A program made the translations under genes and the position numbers. A DNA stretch of 5,407 nt from assembly GCA_002749135.1 (NCBI GenBank), contig NVVY01000001.1, forward strand, positions 141,633 through 147,039, given 5' to 3'. The DNA comes from Alphaproteobacteria bacterium. GTDB taxonomy: Bacteria; Pseudomonadota; Alphaproteobacteria; Sphingomonadales; Emcibacteraceae. The notes below the pieces were generated by a model, which made no database searches, was not told where the DNA came from, and saw nothing but the letters and a program-made list of their open reading frames with translations. The first letter of the stretch is position 1; every line of letters begins with the position of its first letter. Of the stretch, positions 1 to 5,407 are shown one piece after another.

Positions 1-738
1 GGCCTGAATTCAGCCGGTATTCCCATAATTGCACAAATACCGCGCAATTTTGCACCGGACAGCCTGTGGAACTATGAGTTGGGCATGAAATCCCGCTTTG
101 CCGAAAACAAAATAGTTCTGAATGTGGCAGTCTATCAGATTGACTGGTCCAATATGCAATCGGCCAGCAAGGATGCCACGGGTGCTTTCCAGTTCATCGC
201 GAATGCCGGTGATACGAGGATCAGAGGCATAGAAGCGGATGTGACCCTGCGCCCCACGGACCAGCTGGAGCTGACCATGGGCGGGGCCTATACGGACAGC
301 TTCCTGACTCAGGATCAGCCGGGGGTGACGCCGGGTAATGTGATCGAAGTGGTCTTCCCCGGTCACAAGGGCGATCCGGTGCCCAACGTACCGGAATTTA
401 CTTTCAATGCCTCAGCCCAATATTCCTTTGATGTGACAGAAGAGATTGGCGGCCTGTTCCGGGTTGATTATGCCTGGGTGGGACGTTCCCGAACCGAATT
501 CCGGCCTAGAGGGGACGGTGCCGCCGGGTTCAACCCGCATACGGAACAGATCGGCGGTTATAATAATTTCAACGCCCGTCTTGGTATTGAAACCGAAACA
601 TGGAGCGCCAAACTTTTCGTCAACAACCTGTTTGACACGCGCGGCATTGTTGATTCCATATCCTCGGATCAGGATCCACTGGCACAACTCGTCACCCGGC
701 CCCGGACCTATGGTCTGAATGTCACATGGCGTCGGTAA
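1..738 (+). CDS. TonB-dependent outer-membrane receptor, C-terminal part (5' end outside window)
   Basis: The reading frame is open from base 1 and ends at TAA 736-738, giving 245 visible residues that belong to the C-terminal beta-barrel of a TonB-dependent receptor. Such receptors import siderophores, vitamins, sugars or other scarce solutes across the outer membrane using TonB/ExbBD energy. Seen in the sequence: the barrel signature around residues 23-46 (LWNYELGMKSRF, then a strand and the YQIDWSNMQ turn), alternating polar/hydrophobic strands, and the typical C-terminal end with the motif NNLFD and then RPRTYGLNVTW. The plug domain and TonB box lie upstream and cannot be seen, so the substrate cannot be assigned. 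The protein ends in W-R-R and not in the usual terminal aromatic residue recognised by the Bam complex, a mild oddity. A cyclase-family hydrolase gene follows after 25 bases and is probably in the same transcript. The family call is firm; the specificity is unknown. Confidence 0.93.
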   Translation, partial: GLNSAGIPIIAQIPRNFAPDSLWNYELGMKSRFAENKIVLNVAVYQIDWSNMQSASKDATGAFQFIANAGDTRIRGIEADVTLRPTDQLELTMGGAYTDSFLTQDQPGVTPGNVIEVVFPGHKGDPVPNVPEFTFNASAQYSFDVTEEIGGLFRVDYAWVGRSRTEFRPRGDGAAGFNPHTEQIGGYNNFNARLGIETETWSAKLFVNNLFDTRGIVDSISSDQDPLAQLVTRPRTYGLNVTWRR

Positions 739-763
739 AATTTAACGATGATTGAGACAGCCC

Positions 764-1579
764 ATGAAAAAGGGTCTGCTATATATATTTACAGCCGGGG
801 CGGTTCTTATGGTCGCCCTTGCTCTTACCCCTGACCGGACTTTTGATTTCTCCAAAGCCAGTTATATAGACCTGACCCACAGCTTTCACCCCGACATTCC
901 CCACGGGCCGGGATTGAGGGCTGAGAAGATTGAAACCCTTTTCCACTATGATCCGGGCATTGGGACAGTGGGATCAGGCGCACTAATCTATTATTATCAA
1001 CTCCCCGGCCAATGGGGCACCCATGTGGATGCGCCGGCCCATTTCATCAAAGGCAAACGCTATCTGGATGACATTCCGGTCAGCGAAATGATGTTACCGC
1101 TTGTGGTGCTGGATATCCATGAGCAGGTCAGGACGGATCCCGACTATCAGGTTTCGCTGGAGGATGTCATCAGTTGGGAAAGCAGAAATGGCCCGATCCC
1201 GGAGAAATCCTTTGTTGCGCTGCGCTCGGACTGGTCCAAAAGATGGCCCGATCCGACAAAATTTTATAACCGGGATGAGAATGATATTGCCCATACCCCC
1301 GGCTGGTCGCGGCCAGTTCTGGAGTATCTGATCACCACGCGAAATATTACCGCCATAGGCCACGAGACATCAGACACCGATCCTGGAACGGCAGCGTCCA
1401 GACTGGATTTTACCCTTGAAATATATTTCCTCAGCCATGATAAATATCAGATCGAAATGATGACCAATCTGGACAAGCTACCGGAAGCCGGGGCCATGAT
1501 TGTTGCCAGCTGGCCCAAAGCCTATCAGGGGTCGGGGTTTCCGGCCCGGGTTTTTGCGATCATCACCGGCGGTTCCTGA
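764..1579 (+). CDS. exported cyclase-family (kynurenine formamidase/isatin hydrolase-like) metal-dependent hydrolase
   Basis: This is a 271-residue protein of the 'cyclase' family, whose known members hydrolyse cyclic or aryl amides (N-formylkynurenine, isatin) using Mn or Zn. Seen: the family core at residues 83-93, QWGTHVDAPAH, carrying H87, D89 and H93; the HTPGW segment near 177-181; GHETSDTDPG at 199-208; and the C-terminal block NLDKLPEAGA...GSGFPARVFAI (235-266). The first metal-site His of the HxGTHxDxPxH consensus is Gln83 here. Residues 4-21 are strongly hydrophobic after two lysines, so the product is probably periplasmic or membrane-anchored. I chose ATG 764, preceded by a weak GAGACAG; the in-frame TTG at 752 would add only four residues, and the ATG at 748 is out of frame. 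The gene follows the TonB receptor by 25 bases, which suggests that it processes the imported compound. Its 3' end overlaps the convergent rarD gene by 17 bases. The family is confident; the substrate is unknown. Confidence 0.9.
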   Translation: MKKGLLYIFTAGAVLMVALALTPDRTFDFSKASYIDLTHSFHPDIPHGPGLRAEKIETLFHYDPGIGTVGSGALIYYYQLPGQWGTHVDAPAHFIKGKRYLDDIPVSEMMLPLVVLDIHEQVRTDPDYQVSLEDVISWESRNGPIPEKSFVALRSDWSKRWPDPTKFYNRDENDIAHTPGWSRPVLEYLITTRNITAIGHETSDTDPGTAASRLDFTLEIYFLSHDKYQIEMMTNLDKLPEAGAMIVASWPKAYQGSGFPARVFAIITGGS

Positions 1580-2498
1580 CGGGGAAAAAACTATCCGCCG
1601 AATATATGGCCAGCGCCCCCCAGATACAGCTGAAGGCAACCATATGAGCCGTGGTAAATAGCTCACCCCATAGAAACACCGCCATCAGCAACGTCATGGT
1701 CGGCGCAATATATTGCAAAAGCCCCAGCAGGGACAACGGCAGCCTTCTGGCCGCAGAAGCAAAAAACACCAAAGGAATTGTGGTCACGGCCCCACTCAAG
1801 ATCAACATAAATAATGTATAATCATCATGGCTGACCCGTCCGGAAGTTTCCGAGAAATTCAGAAAGCTCAAATAGCCCACCGCGAAGGGCAACAACACCA
1901 GCATCTCGACCCATAATCCTAAAATAGCCCCGATCACCACTTTTTTTCGAATGAGACCATAAAGAGCAAAACTGCCCGCCAGATAGAGCGCGACCCACGG
2001 GAATATCCCTTGCGCCGCAATCAGATATATGACCCCGAAAGTCGCAATCCCCACGGCCATCAGTTTGACCCGGCTTAGCCGCTCCCCCAGAACCAGCATG
2101 CCCAATGCCACATTGACCAGCGGGTTGATAAAATAGCCAAGGCTGGTTTCCATCACATGATTATTCGCCACGGCCCAAATAAACACAAGCCAGTTGGAAC
2201 TTATCAATACGGCCGATAAAAACAACATGAACAGAAGTTTTTTATCGGCAAATGTCTGACCTATTTCCTGAATCAGTATTTTCAGGGACCGCCGAAAGAA
2301 CAGCAAAATAATCAGAAATATAAACGACCAGACCATACGAAACCCGAGAAATTCCAAAGCAGCCACATGGGATAATTCCTTGAAAAAAAGTGGGGCCAAC
2401 CCCCATAAAACAAAGGCCCCGAGGGCATAGGCAATGCCAGCACTATTATTATCATCAGAACTATCTGTCTGGATTTCGGACATTGAATATACTTTCAT
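1563..2498 (-). CDS. rarD: RarD-type EamA family permease
   Basis: This 311-residue inner-membrane protein belongs to the drug/metabolite transporter superfamily, RarD branch, with about ten hydrophobic segments in two EamA repeats. Seen: WGLAPLFFK (residues 32-40) followed by the LEFLGFRMVWS stretch; NWLVFIWAVANN and SLGYFINPLVNVALG with GERL (about 102-141); ALYGLIRKK (178-186); and the second-repeat block from GAVTTIPLVFFASAARRLPLS through LLQYIAPT (236-267) to GE near 278. These are hallmark RarD segments, and the length is close to the roughly 300 residues usual for the family. RarD is named 'chloramphenicol-sensitive' in E. coli, but its physiological substrate is not settled. Start choice is open: ATG 2496-2498 gives the longest form, while ATG 2481-2483 (MSEIQTD) removes five residues and has a weak GAAAG eight bases upstream. 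The gene is divergent from the dipeptidase and convergent with the cyclase gene. I saw no clear promoter for it. Confidence 0.93.
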   Translation of the reverse strand: MKVYSMSEIQTDSSDDNNSAGIAYALGAFVLWGLAPLFFKELSHVAALEFLGFRMVWSFIFLIILLFFRRSLKILIQEIGQTFADKKLLFMLFLSAVLISSNWLVFIWAVANNHVMETSLGYFINPLVNVALGMLVLGERLSRVKLMAVGIATFGVIYLIAAQGIFPWVALYLAGSFALYGLIRKKVVIGAILGLWVEMLVLLPFAVGYLSFLNFSETSGRVSHDDYTLFMLILSGAVTTIPLVFFASAARRLPLSLLGLLQYIAPTMTLLMAVFLWGELFTTAHMVAFSCIWGALAIYSADSFFPVRNRR

Positions 2499-2521
2499 TA
2501 CACGGGATTACACAGGTATCT

Positions 2522-2546
2522 TATGATGTATGAAAAATCAATCATA
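2522..2546. repeat. imperfect inverted repeat in divergent intergenic region (possible operator)
   Basis: TATGAT (2522-2527) is mirrored by ATCATA (2541-2546) with 13 bases between. The same hexamer TATGAT recurs at 2606-2611 inside the palindrome next to the dipeptidase promoter. The site lies about 25 to 50 bases upstream of the rarD start, where a regulator could act. The region is AT-rich, so chance occurrence is quite possible. Confidence 0.25.
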
Positions 2547-2565
2547 TCCTGATAAATATCTTTTA

Positions 2566-2594
2566 TTGCCAAGAACTATGTTATCCCTCATAAT
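2566..2594 (+). promoter_or_regulatory. sigma-70-like promoter for the M19 dipeptidase gene
   Basis: A -35 box TTGCCA (2566-2571, five of six matches to TTGACA) is followed by an optimal 17-base spacer and a -10 box CATAAT (2589-2594, five of six matches to TATAAT). Transcription would start near 2601, giving a leader of about 33 bases before ATG 2634. TATAAT at 2594-2599 also fits a -10 hexamer, but its distance from the -35 box (22 bases) is poor. The match was found by eye, and no start site has been mapped. Confidence 0.5.
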
Positions 2595-2596
2595 AT

Positions 2597-2612
2597 AATC
2601 AAACGTATGATT
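2597..2612. promoter_or_regulatory. 16-base near-perfect palindrome at the predicted dipeptidase transcription start (operator candidate)
   Basis: AATCAAACGTATGATT reads the same on both strands except for one mismatched pair (positions 6 and 11 of the site). It sits just downstream of the -10 box and covers the expected transcription start, the classic position for a repressor operator. No regulator gene is visible in the window. The hexamer TATGAT is shared with the inverted repeat at 2522-2546. Confidence 0.3.
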
Positions 2613-2633
2613 TAAGGGAAATCGAGAATTGTC

Positions 2634-3809
2634 ATGAAGAAAAAATATAAAGCGTATCTGTTGATTATAGTTGGTCTGCTTCTGATAATTTATTATGCAG
2701 CCCTGCCCGAATATGCGGCCTATATGGACGCCAATATGAATAAAACGACCAATTCGCCGCCCTATACCGTCAGTGACGCTGCACAAAAACTCCATGACAG
2801 CCTGATTGTTGCCGACCTTCATGCAGATTTCCTGTTGTGGAATCGTGATTTGCTGGAAAGGCATGATTATGGACTGGTTGACCTGCCCCGTATGCAGGAC
2901 GGCAACCTGTCCCTTCAGGCCTTCACCATCGTCAGCAAAGTACCCAAAGGCTTAAACATCCACAAGAATACTGCCGACAGCGATCAGATTACCTTGCTGG
3001 CCCTGGCCGAACATTGGCCCTTTAAAAGCCTGACCAGCCTGAAAGAACGGGCCCTGTATCAGGCGCAAAAGCTCCATTATTATGCCAAAAGTTCCGGCGG
3101 TCAGTTTGTCATTATCAAGACCAAAGGAGATCTGGCGGACTTTATCGCCGCGCGCCATTCAGGCAAAAAACTGACCGCCGGATTCCTTGGGATAGAAGGA
3201 GCGCAGGTCTTGGAAGGCGAGCTTGCCAATGTGAAAGTGATGTATGATGCCGGCTTTCGCATGATGTCCGCCACCCATTTCTTCGATACGGAACTTGGCG
3301 GCTCTGCCCACGGGGTTAGCCTCGGCGGACTGACCGATTTTGGCCGTGCGGTTTTTGAGGACATGCAACAGCGGGGCATGTTGATTGATATTGCCCATGC
3401 CTCTCCGGCCCTGATTAATGATATTCTGGCCTTTGCCACAACCCCTGTTGTGTCATCCCATACCGGGGTTCGCGGAACCTGCGATAACCAGCGTAACCTG
3501 AGCGATGATCATTTGAGAGGGGTTGCCAAAACCGGCGGCGTAATCGGGATTGGTTTCTGGGATGTAGCGGTCTGTGAATTCAGCCCGAAGGCTATTGTCA
3601 AAGCCATCAAATATACGGCGGACCTTGTCGGTGTCGACCATGTGGCTCTGGGGTCTGATTTTGACGGCGGCATCAAATCTCCCTTTGATGCCAGCGGCAT
3701 GGCCCAGATTACGGAAGAGCTGCTGAAACAAGGTTTCTCCGAAGCGGATATTCGTAAAATCATGGGGGAAAATACCCTGCGGGTACTTGGGGAAATATTG
3801 CCGGATTAA
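2634..3809 (+). CDS. membrane-anchored dipeptidase, peptidase family M19 (renal dipeptidase-like)
   Basis: This 391-residue zinc dipeptidase of the amidohydrolase fold cleaves dipeptides, often including D-amino-acid forms. All active-site positions known from human renal dipeptidase can be matched by motif: H63 and D65 (DLHADF), bridging E188 (GIEGA), H215 (ATHFFD), H255 (DIAHAS), H276 (SSHTG) and D342 (GSDFDGG). The substrate-binding stretch CDNQRNLSDDHL is at 283-294. The N-terminus MKKKYK followed by hydrophobic residues 8-23 is a signal anchor without a lipobox, so the catalytic domain should face the periplasm. The length is normal for exported bacterial members. ATG 2634 is supported by its position before the anchor; a weak GAG at 2624-2626 lies seven bases upstream, while the better AAGGGA (2614-2619) is too distant. 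The gene has its own promoter and looks monocistronic. The enzyme family is secure; the natural dipeptide is unknown. Confidence 0.95.
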   Translation: MKKKYKAYLLIIVGLLLIIYYAALPEYAAYMDANMNKTTNSPPYTVSDAAQKLHDSLIVADLHADFLLWNRDLLERHDYGLVDLPRMQDGNLSLQAFTIVSKVPKGLNIHKNTADSDQITLLALAEHWPFKSLTSLKERALYQAQKLHYYAKSSGGQFVIIKTKGDLADFIAARHSGKKLTAGFLGIEGAQVLEGELANVKVMYDAGFRMMSATHFFDTELGGSAHGVSLGGLTDFGRAVFEDMQQRGMLIDIAHASPALINDILAFATTPVVSSHTGVRGTCDNQRNLSDDHLRGVAKTGGVIGIGFWDVAVCEFSPKAIVKAIKYTADLVGVDHVALGSDFDGGIKSPFDASGMAQITEELLKQGFSEADIRKIMGENTLRVLGEILPD

Positions 3810-3816
3810 GGCAAGT

Positions 3817-4017
3817 TTAATCCAGAGATTTAATCAGAATGACAAGGCTGTTATCCGCCCTGCCCCGGTCAATATCCATCTGCCTCAAATTATATTTCAG
3901 CCAGAACTGGCCGTAATATGAATAGGCAAATTTGCCCGGGTCTTTTGATTTACAGCCCTGCTTTATTTCCTTCATCGGACTGATAATCACCGAGGCAACA
4001 TATTGTAAATCATTAAT
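3817..4017 (-). pseudogene. probable 3' remnant of a lost gene (or small orphan ORF)
   Basis: Reading the minus strand, a frame is open from just after a TAA at 4018-4020 to TAA 3817-3819, giving 66 codons. The sequence looks protein-like, with segments such as QYVASVIISPMKEIKQG, KDPGKFAYSYYGQFWLKYN and DNSLVILIKSLD at its end. Codon choice in the 3' half (CAG GGC, CCG GGC, GGC CAG, CTG) resembles the host genes and not the AT-rich gene to the right. No start with a ribosome binding site precedes it: the only in-frame ATG (3973-3975, giving 52 residues) lacks one, and the protein-like character begins before that ATG. I read it as the C-terminal end of a truncated gene, convergent with the dipeptidase and seven bases from its stop. 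It could instead be a small real gene. I do not recognise the family. Confidence 0.35.
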
Positions 4018-4150
4018 TTATATATGATTGGCTGGTTTTATATTTACCACCCCGCAATAATAACAAAAAATAAAATATCTTTAACTTTCTCCTCCTATAG
4101 ACTACCCTTACCCTGCGCTATCCTGTCAAAGGTGAAATATTGATTATCCT
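4018..4150. other. AT-rich non-coding stretch upstream of the orphan membrane protein gene
   Basis: I see no gene here. The left half is very AT-rich and probably contains the promoter of the following gene, but no -35/-10 pair of good quality stood out. CTCCTCCT at 4089-4096 is a perfect Shine-Dalgarno sequence on the minus strand (AGGAGGAG) with no usable start codon at the right distance. TTTCTCC (4086-4092) can pair, with one mismatch, with GGTGAAA (4131-4137), the only ribosome-binding-like sequence before ATG 4151. Confidence 0.4.
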
Positions 4151-4882
4151 ATGAAATCAAACATCTTAACTATATTTATGTTGTTAATCGGAATTATTTT
4201 CCTGATTCAGGGAGCCAATGCCAGCGTTATCAAATCGGCTGATAATCTTAAGAATAATTATAAATTACACCACAGAATCATCTTATACAATGATTTATCA
4301 AGTTATAGTGACCCCGGAAGATCATCACAAAACAACAAAAAAATATTTATCAGCAAGCTATATTCCGCCGATGGTATTTCAGGTTATAATAACGACAAAA
4401 CCAAAATTTTAAGAGACCTTGAAAACACCCGGCTACCACAATACACCGCAAAATCTTTGAATATAATAACAGGCTTTTCCCTAAATCGTGCTAAACAGGA
4501 TGAACTTATCAATAGACATAAAAACGATAACGTACCCGTAGGCTCTTTTCTGGACACATTTAAAGACGAACCTATACTTCAAACCATATATTTTACATCC
4601 AAAGATCTGGCCTTCGGGTATAAAAAGACGATCGCAAATTCCTTGCAATTAGATTTTAATATGAATGCCATTGACTATAAAAATCAAGAAATTCTATGGA
4701 AAAGAAATATGCTGCAAACGGAAAGAGCTAATACTGAAGCCGAAAAGAAGAATATAAAACAGGAAACAAGCCTTATTTTCAGACTTATTGTGGATTCCTA
4801 CAAAAACATACTCTATGTGGTCCTGATTATAATCGTCGCACTATATATATCTTTTCGCTATGTCCTGATCAAATATATATAA
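4151..4882 (+). CDS. orphan exported protein with C-terminal membrane anchor, function unknown
   Basis: I do not recognise this 243-residue protein. Seen: an N-terminal signal peptide (residues 2-24, hydrophobic core followed by GANAS, likely cleaved after A24); a hydrophilic, Asn/Lys-rich middle of about 160 residues without cysteines; a charged helical or coiled-coil-like stretch at 183-206 (WKRNMLQTERANTEAEKKN); a single transmembrane segment at about 219-236; and a short tail RYVLIKYI. The predicted topology is periplasmic body, C-terminal anchor, tiny cytoplasmic end. Base composition differs sharply from its neighbours: rows 4261-4320 and 4741-4800 have 20 and 19 G+C of 60, against 38 of 60 in row 3301-3360 of the dipeptidase. 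ATA, TTA and AGA codons are frequent. GGTGAAA lies 13 bases before ATG 4151, too far for a good ribosome binding site. The gene ends three bases from the convergent methyltransferase. It was probably acquired by transfer. The coding call is likely, given a long frame with a signal peptide and anchor. Confidence 0.75.
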   Translation: MKSNILTIFMLLIGIIFLIQGANASVIKSADNLKNNYKLHHRIILYNDLSSYSDPGRSSQNNKKIFISKLYSADGISGYNNDKTKILRDLENTRLPQYTAKSLNIITGFSLNRAKQDELINRHKNDNVPVGSFLDTFKDEPILQTIYFTSKDLAFGYKKTIANSLQLDFNMNAIDYKNQEILWKRNMLQTERANTEAEKKNIKQETSLIFRLIVDSYKNILYVVLIIIVALYISFRYVLIKYI

Positions 4883-4885
4883 TAT

Positions 4886-5407
4886 TTACGGCCCGTTTGA
4901 GCCCTGTTTCCCCTGGCCAACCACAAATGATACATCCGCATTCAACGTCTTCCCCGCCATAGCGCCGTACCAGTCAAGACCTGCCCGAAGTTTAACATTC
5001 TCCCCAAGGACGATCATCGCCGGGGCCGCCAAATTCGCTTTTTTGACATCCTCTGCGGCCTGTGCCAAAGTTGTTTCAAGCACCTTTTGCGCCGCTGTTG
5101 TCGCCTTGCTGATGATGGCAACGGCTTCATCTGGTCGGCGTCCGGACTTCAGAAATTGCTGGCACATCAGGTCAACCCGGCTCAGGGCCATATATACCAC
5201 AATCACCGGAGAGGATTTGGCCAGTGCATCCCAGTCAATATCCTTTGACAGCCCCCCGTCCTCGCCGTGACCGGTCAGAAAGGTCACTGCAGAATTGGTA
5301 TGACGGTCTGTTACCGGAATCCCCGCATAAGCCAGCCCGCCGATTCCTGCGGTAATGCCGGGAATCACCCGGAAGGGGATATTTGCGTCCACCAGATGAC
5401 GAGCCTC
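4886..5407 (-). CDS. cobA: uroporphyrinogen-III C-methyltransferase, C-terminal part (5' end outside window)
   Basis: The frame is open to the window edge and ends at TAA 4886-4888, giving 173 visible residues of a SAM-dependent tetrapyrrole methylase. The enzyme makes precorrin-2 from uroporphyrinogen III, the branch point to siroheme and cobalamin, in the cytoplasm. Seen, in visible-residue numbering: EARHL at 1-5 and FRVIPGITAG at 12-21, followed by AYAGIPVTDR (26-35); FLTGHGED; VIVVYMAL (68-75), the family's YMG/YMA strand; ATTAAQKVLETTL (about 102-114); and APAMIVLGENVKLR (about 128-141). The N-terminal glycine-rich VGAGPGD region must lie beyond 5407. The visible part cannot show whether this is a stand-alone CobA or the C-terminal half of a CysG fusion. 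It ends with a low-complexity tail (GQGKQGSNGP). GTG 5390-5392 is internal and not the start. The gene is convergent with the AT-rich orphan gene. Confidence 0.93.
   Translation of the reverse strand, partial: EARHLVDANIPFRVIPGITAGIGGLAYAGIPVTDRHTNSAVTFLTGHGEDGGLSKDIDWDALAKSSPVIVVYMALSRVDLMCQQFLKSGRRPDEAVAIISKATTAAQKVLETTLAQAAEDVKKANLAAPAMIVLGENVKLRAGLDWYGAMAGKTLNADVSFVVGQGKQGSNGP

Noticed and set aside
412..687. 91-codon minus-strand frame inside the TonB receptor
   Set aside because: It overlaps a convincing beta-barrel coding frame on the other strand and has no family-like sequence; it is a shadow.
752..763. TTG start adding four residues to the cyclase-family protein
   Set aside because: ATG 764 begins directly at a lysine-rich signal sequence and has a weak purine-rich stretch before it; the TTG has no better ribosome binding site.
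2513..2541. Possible minus-strand rarD promoter (TTGATT with a 17-base spacer)
   Set aside because: The hexamer at the -10 position is TACCTG, which matches the consensus poorly.
3101..3439. 112-codon minus-strand frame inside the dipeptidase
   Set aside because: It is antisense to a segment that includes the M19 catalytic residues E188, H215 and H255, and shows no recognisable protein character.
3815..3835. Possible terminator after the dipeptidase (TTTAATC and GATTTAA around CAGA)
   Set aside because: The stem is AT-only apart from one pair, contains a mismatch and has no T-run after it, so it is too weak to call.
4218..4412. 64-codon plus-strand frame inside the orphan gene
   Set aside because: It is a short alternate frame without signals, lying inside the longer frame that has a signal peptide and anchor.
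1..5407. CRISPR arrays, tRNA or rRNA genes, insertion-sequence ends, phage defence genes
   Set aside because: I saw no spaced direct repeats, cloverleaf sequences, transposase motifs or known defence domains on either strand.

Overview
The window reads as chromosomal DNA of a Gram-negative bacterium. It encodes a TonB-dependent outer-membrane receptor, two proteins with export or anchor sequences, and a siroheme/cobalamin methyltransferase. The medium-GC coding style and the ATTAAQKVLETTL stretch of the methyltransferase suggest an alphaproteobacterium, but this is an inference from recall and not a placement.

Layout. Positions 1-738 (+) hold the C-terminal part of a TonB-dependent receptor whose 5' end lies outside. 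After a 25-base gap comes a complete exported 'cyclase family' (kynurenine formamidase / isatin hydrolase-like) metal-dependent hydrolase at 764-1579 (+). It is probably co-transcribed with the receptor. Its 3' end overlaps by 17 bases the 3' end of a convergent RarD-type EamA permease at 1563-2498 (-). A 135-base divergent intergenic region (2499-2633) carries a good sigma-70-like promoter and palindromes, and it leads into a membrane-anchored M19 dipeptidase at 2634-3809 (+). The stretch 3810-4150 holds no complete gene, but its left part (3817-4017, -) reads like the 3' remnant of a lost gene. Next is a strikingly AT-rich orphan gene at 4151-4882 (+), predicted to be an exported protein with a C-terminal membrane anchor. 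It ends three bases from the stop of a convergent uroporphyrinogen-III C-methyltransferase (4886-5407, -), whose 5' end is cut by the window.

How the genes fit together. The receptor/cyclase pair looks like a small uptake-and-hydrolysis unit: an outer-membrane importer plus a periplasmic or membrane-anchored hydrolase. The dipeptidase is a second envelope hydrolase with its own promoter. RarD and the methyltransferase look like ordinary housekeeping or accessory genes with no visible functional link to their neighbours.

No CRISPR array, rRNA, tRNA, insertion sequence or clear rho-independent terminator was seen. The best candidate for something undescribed is the AT-rich orphan membrane protein beside the gene remnant. 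This pairing looks like a replacement or insertion site between otherwise conserved genes, but nothing in the sequence reveals its function.
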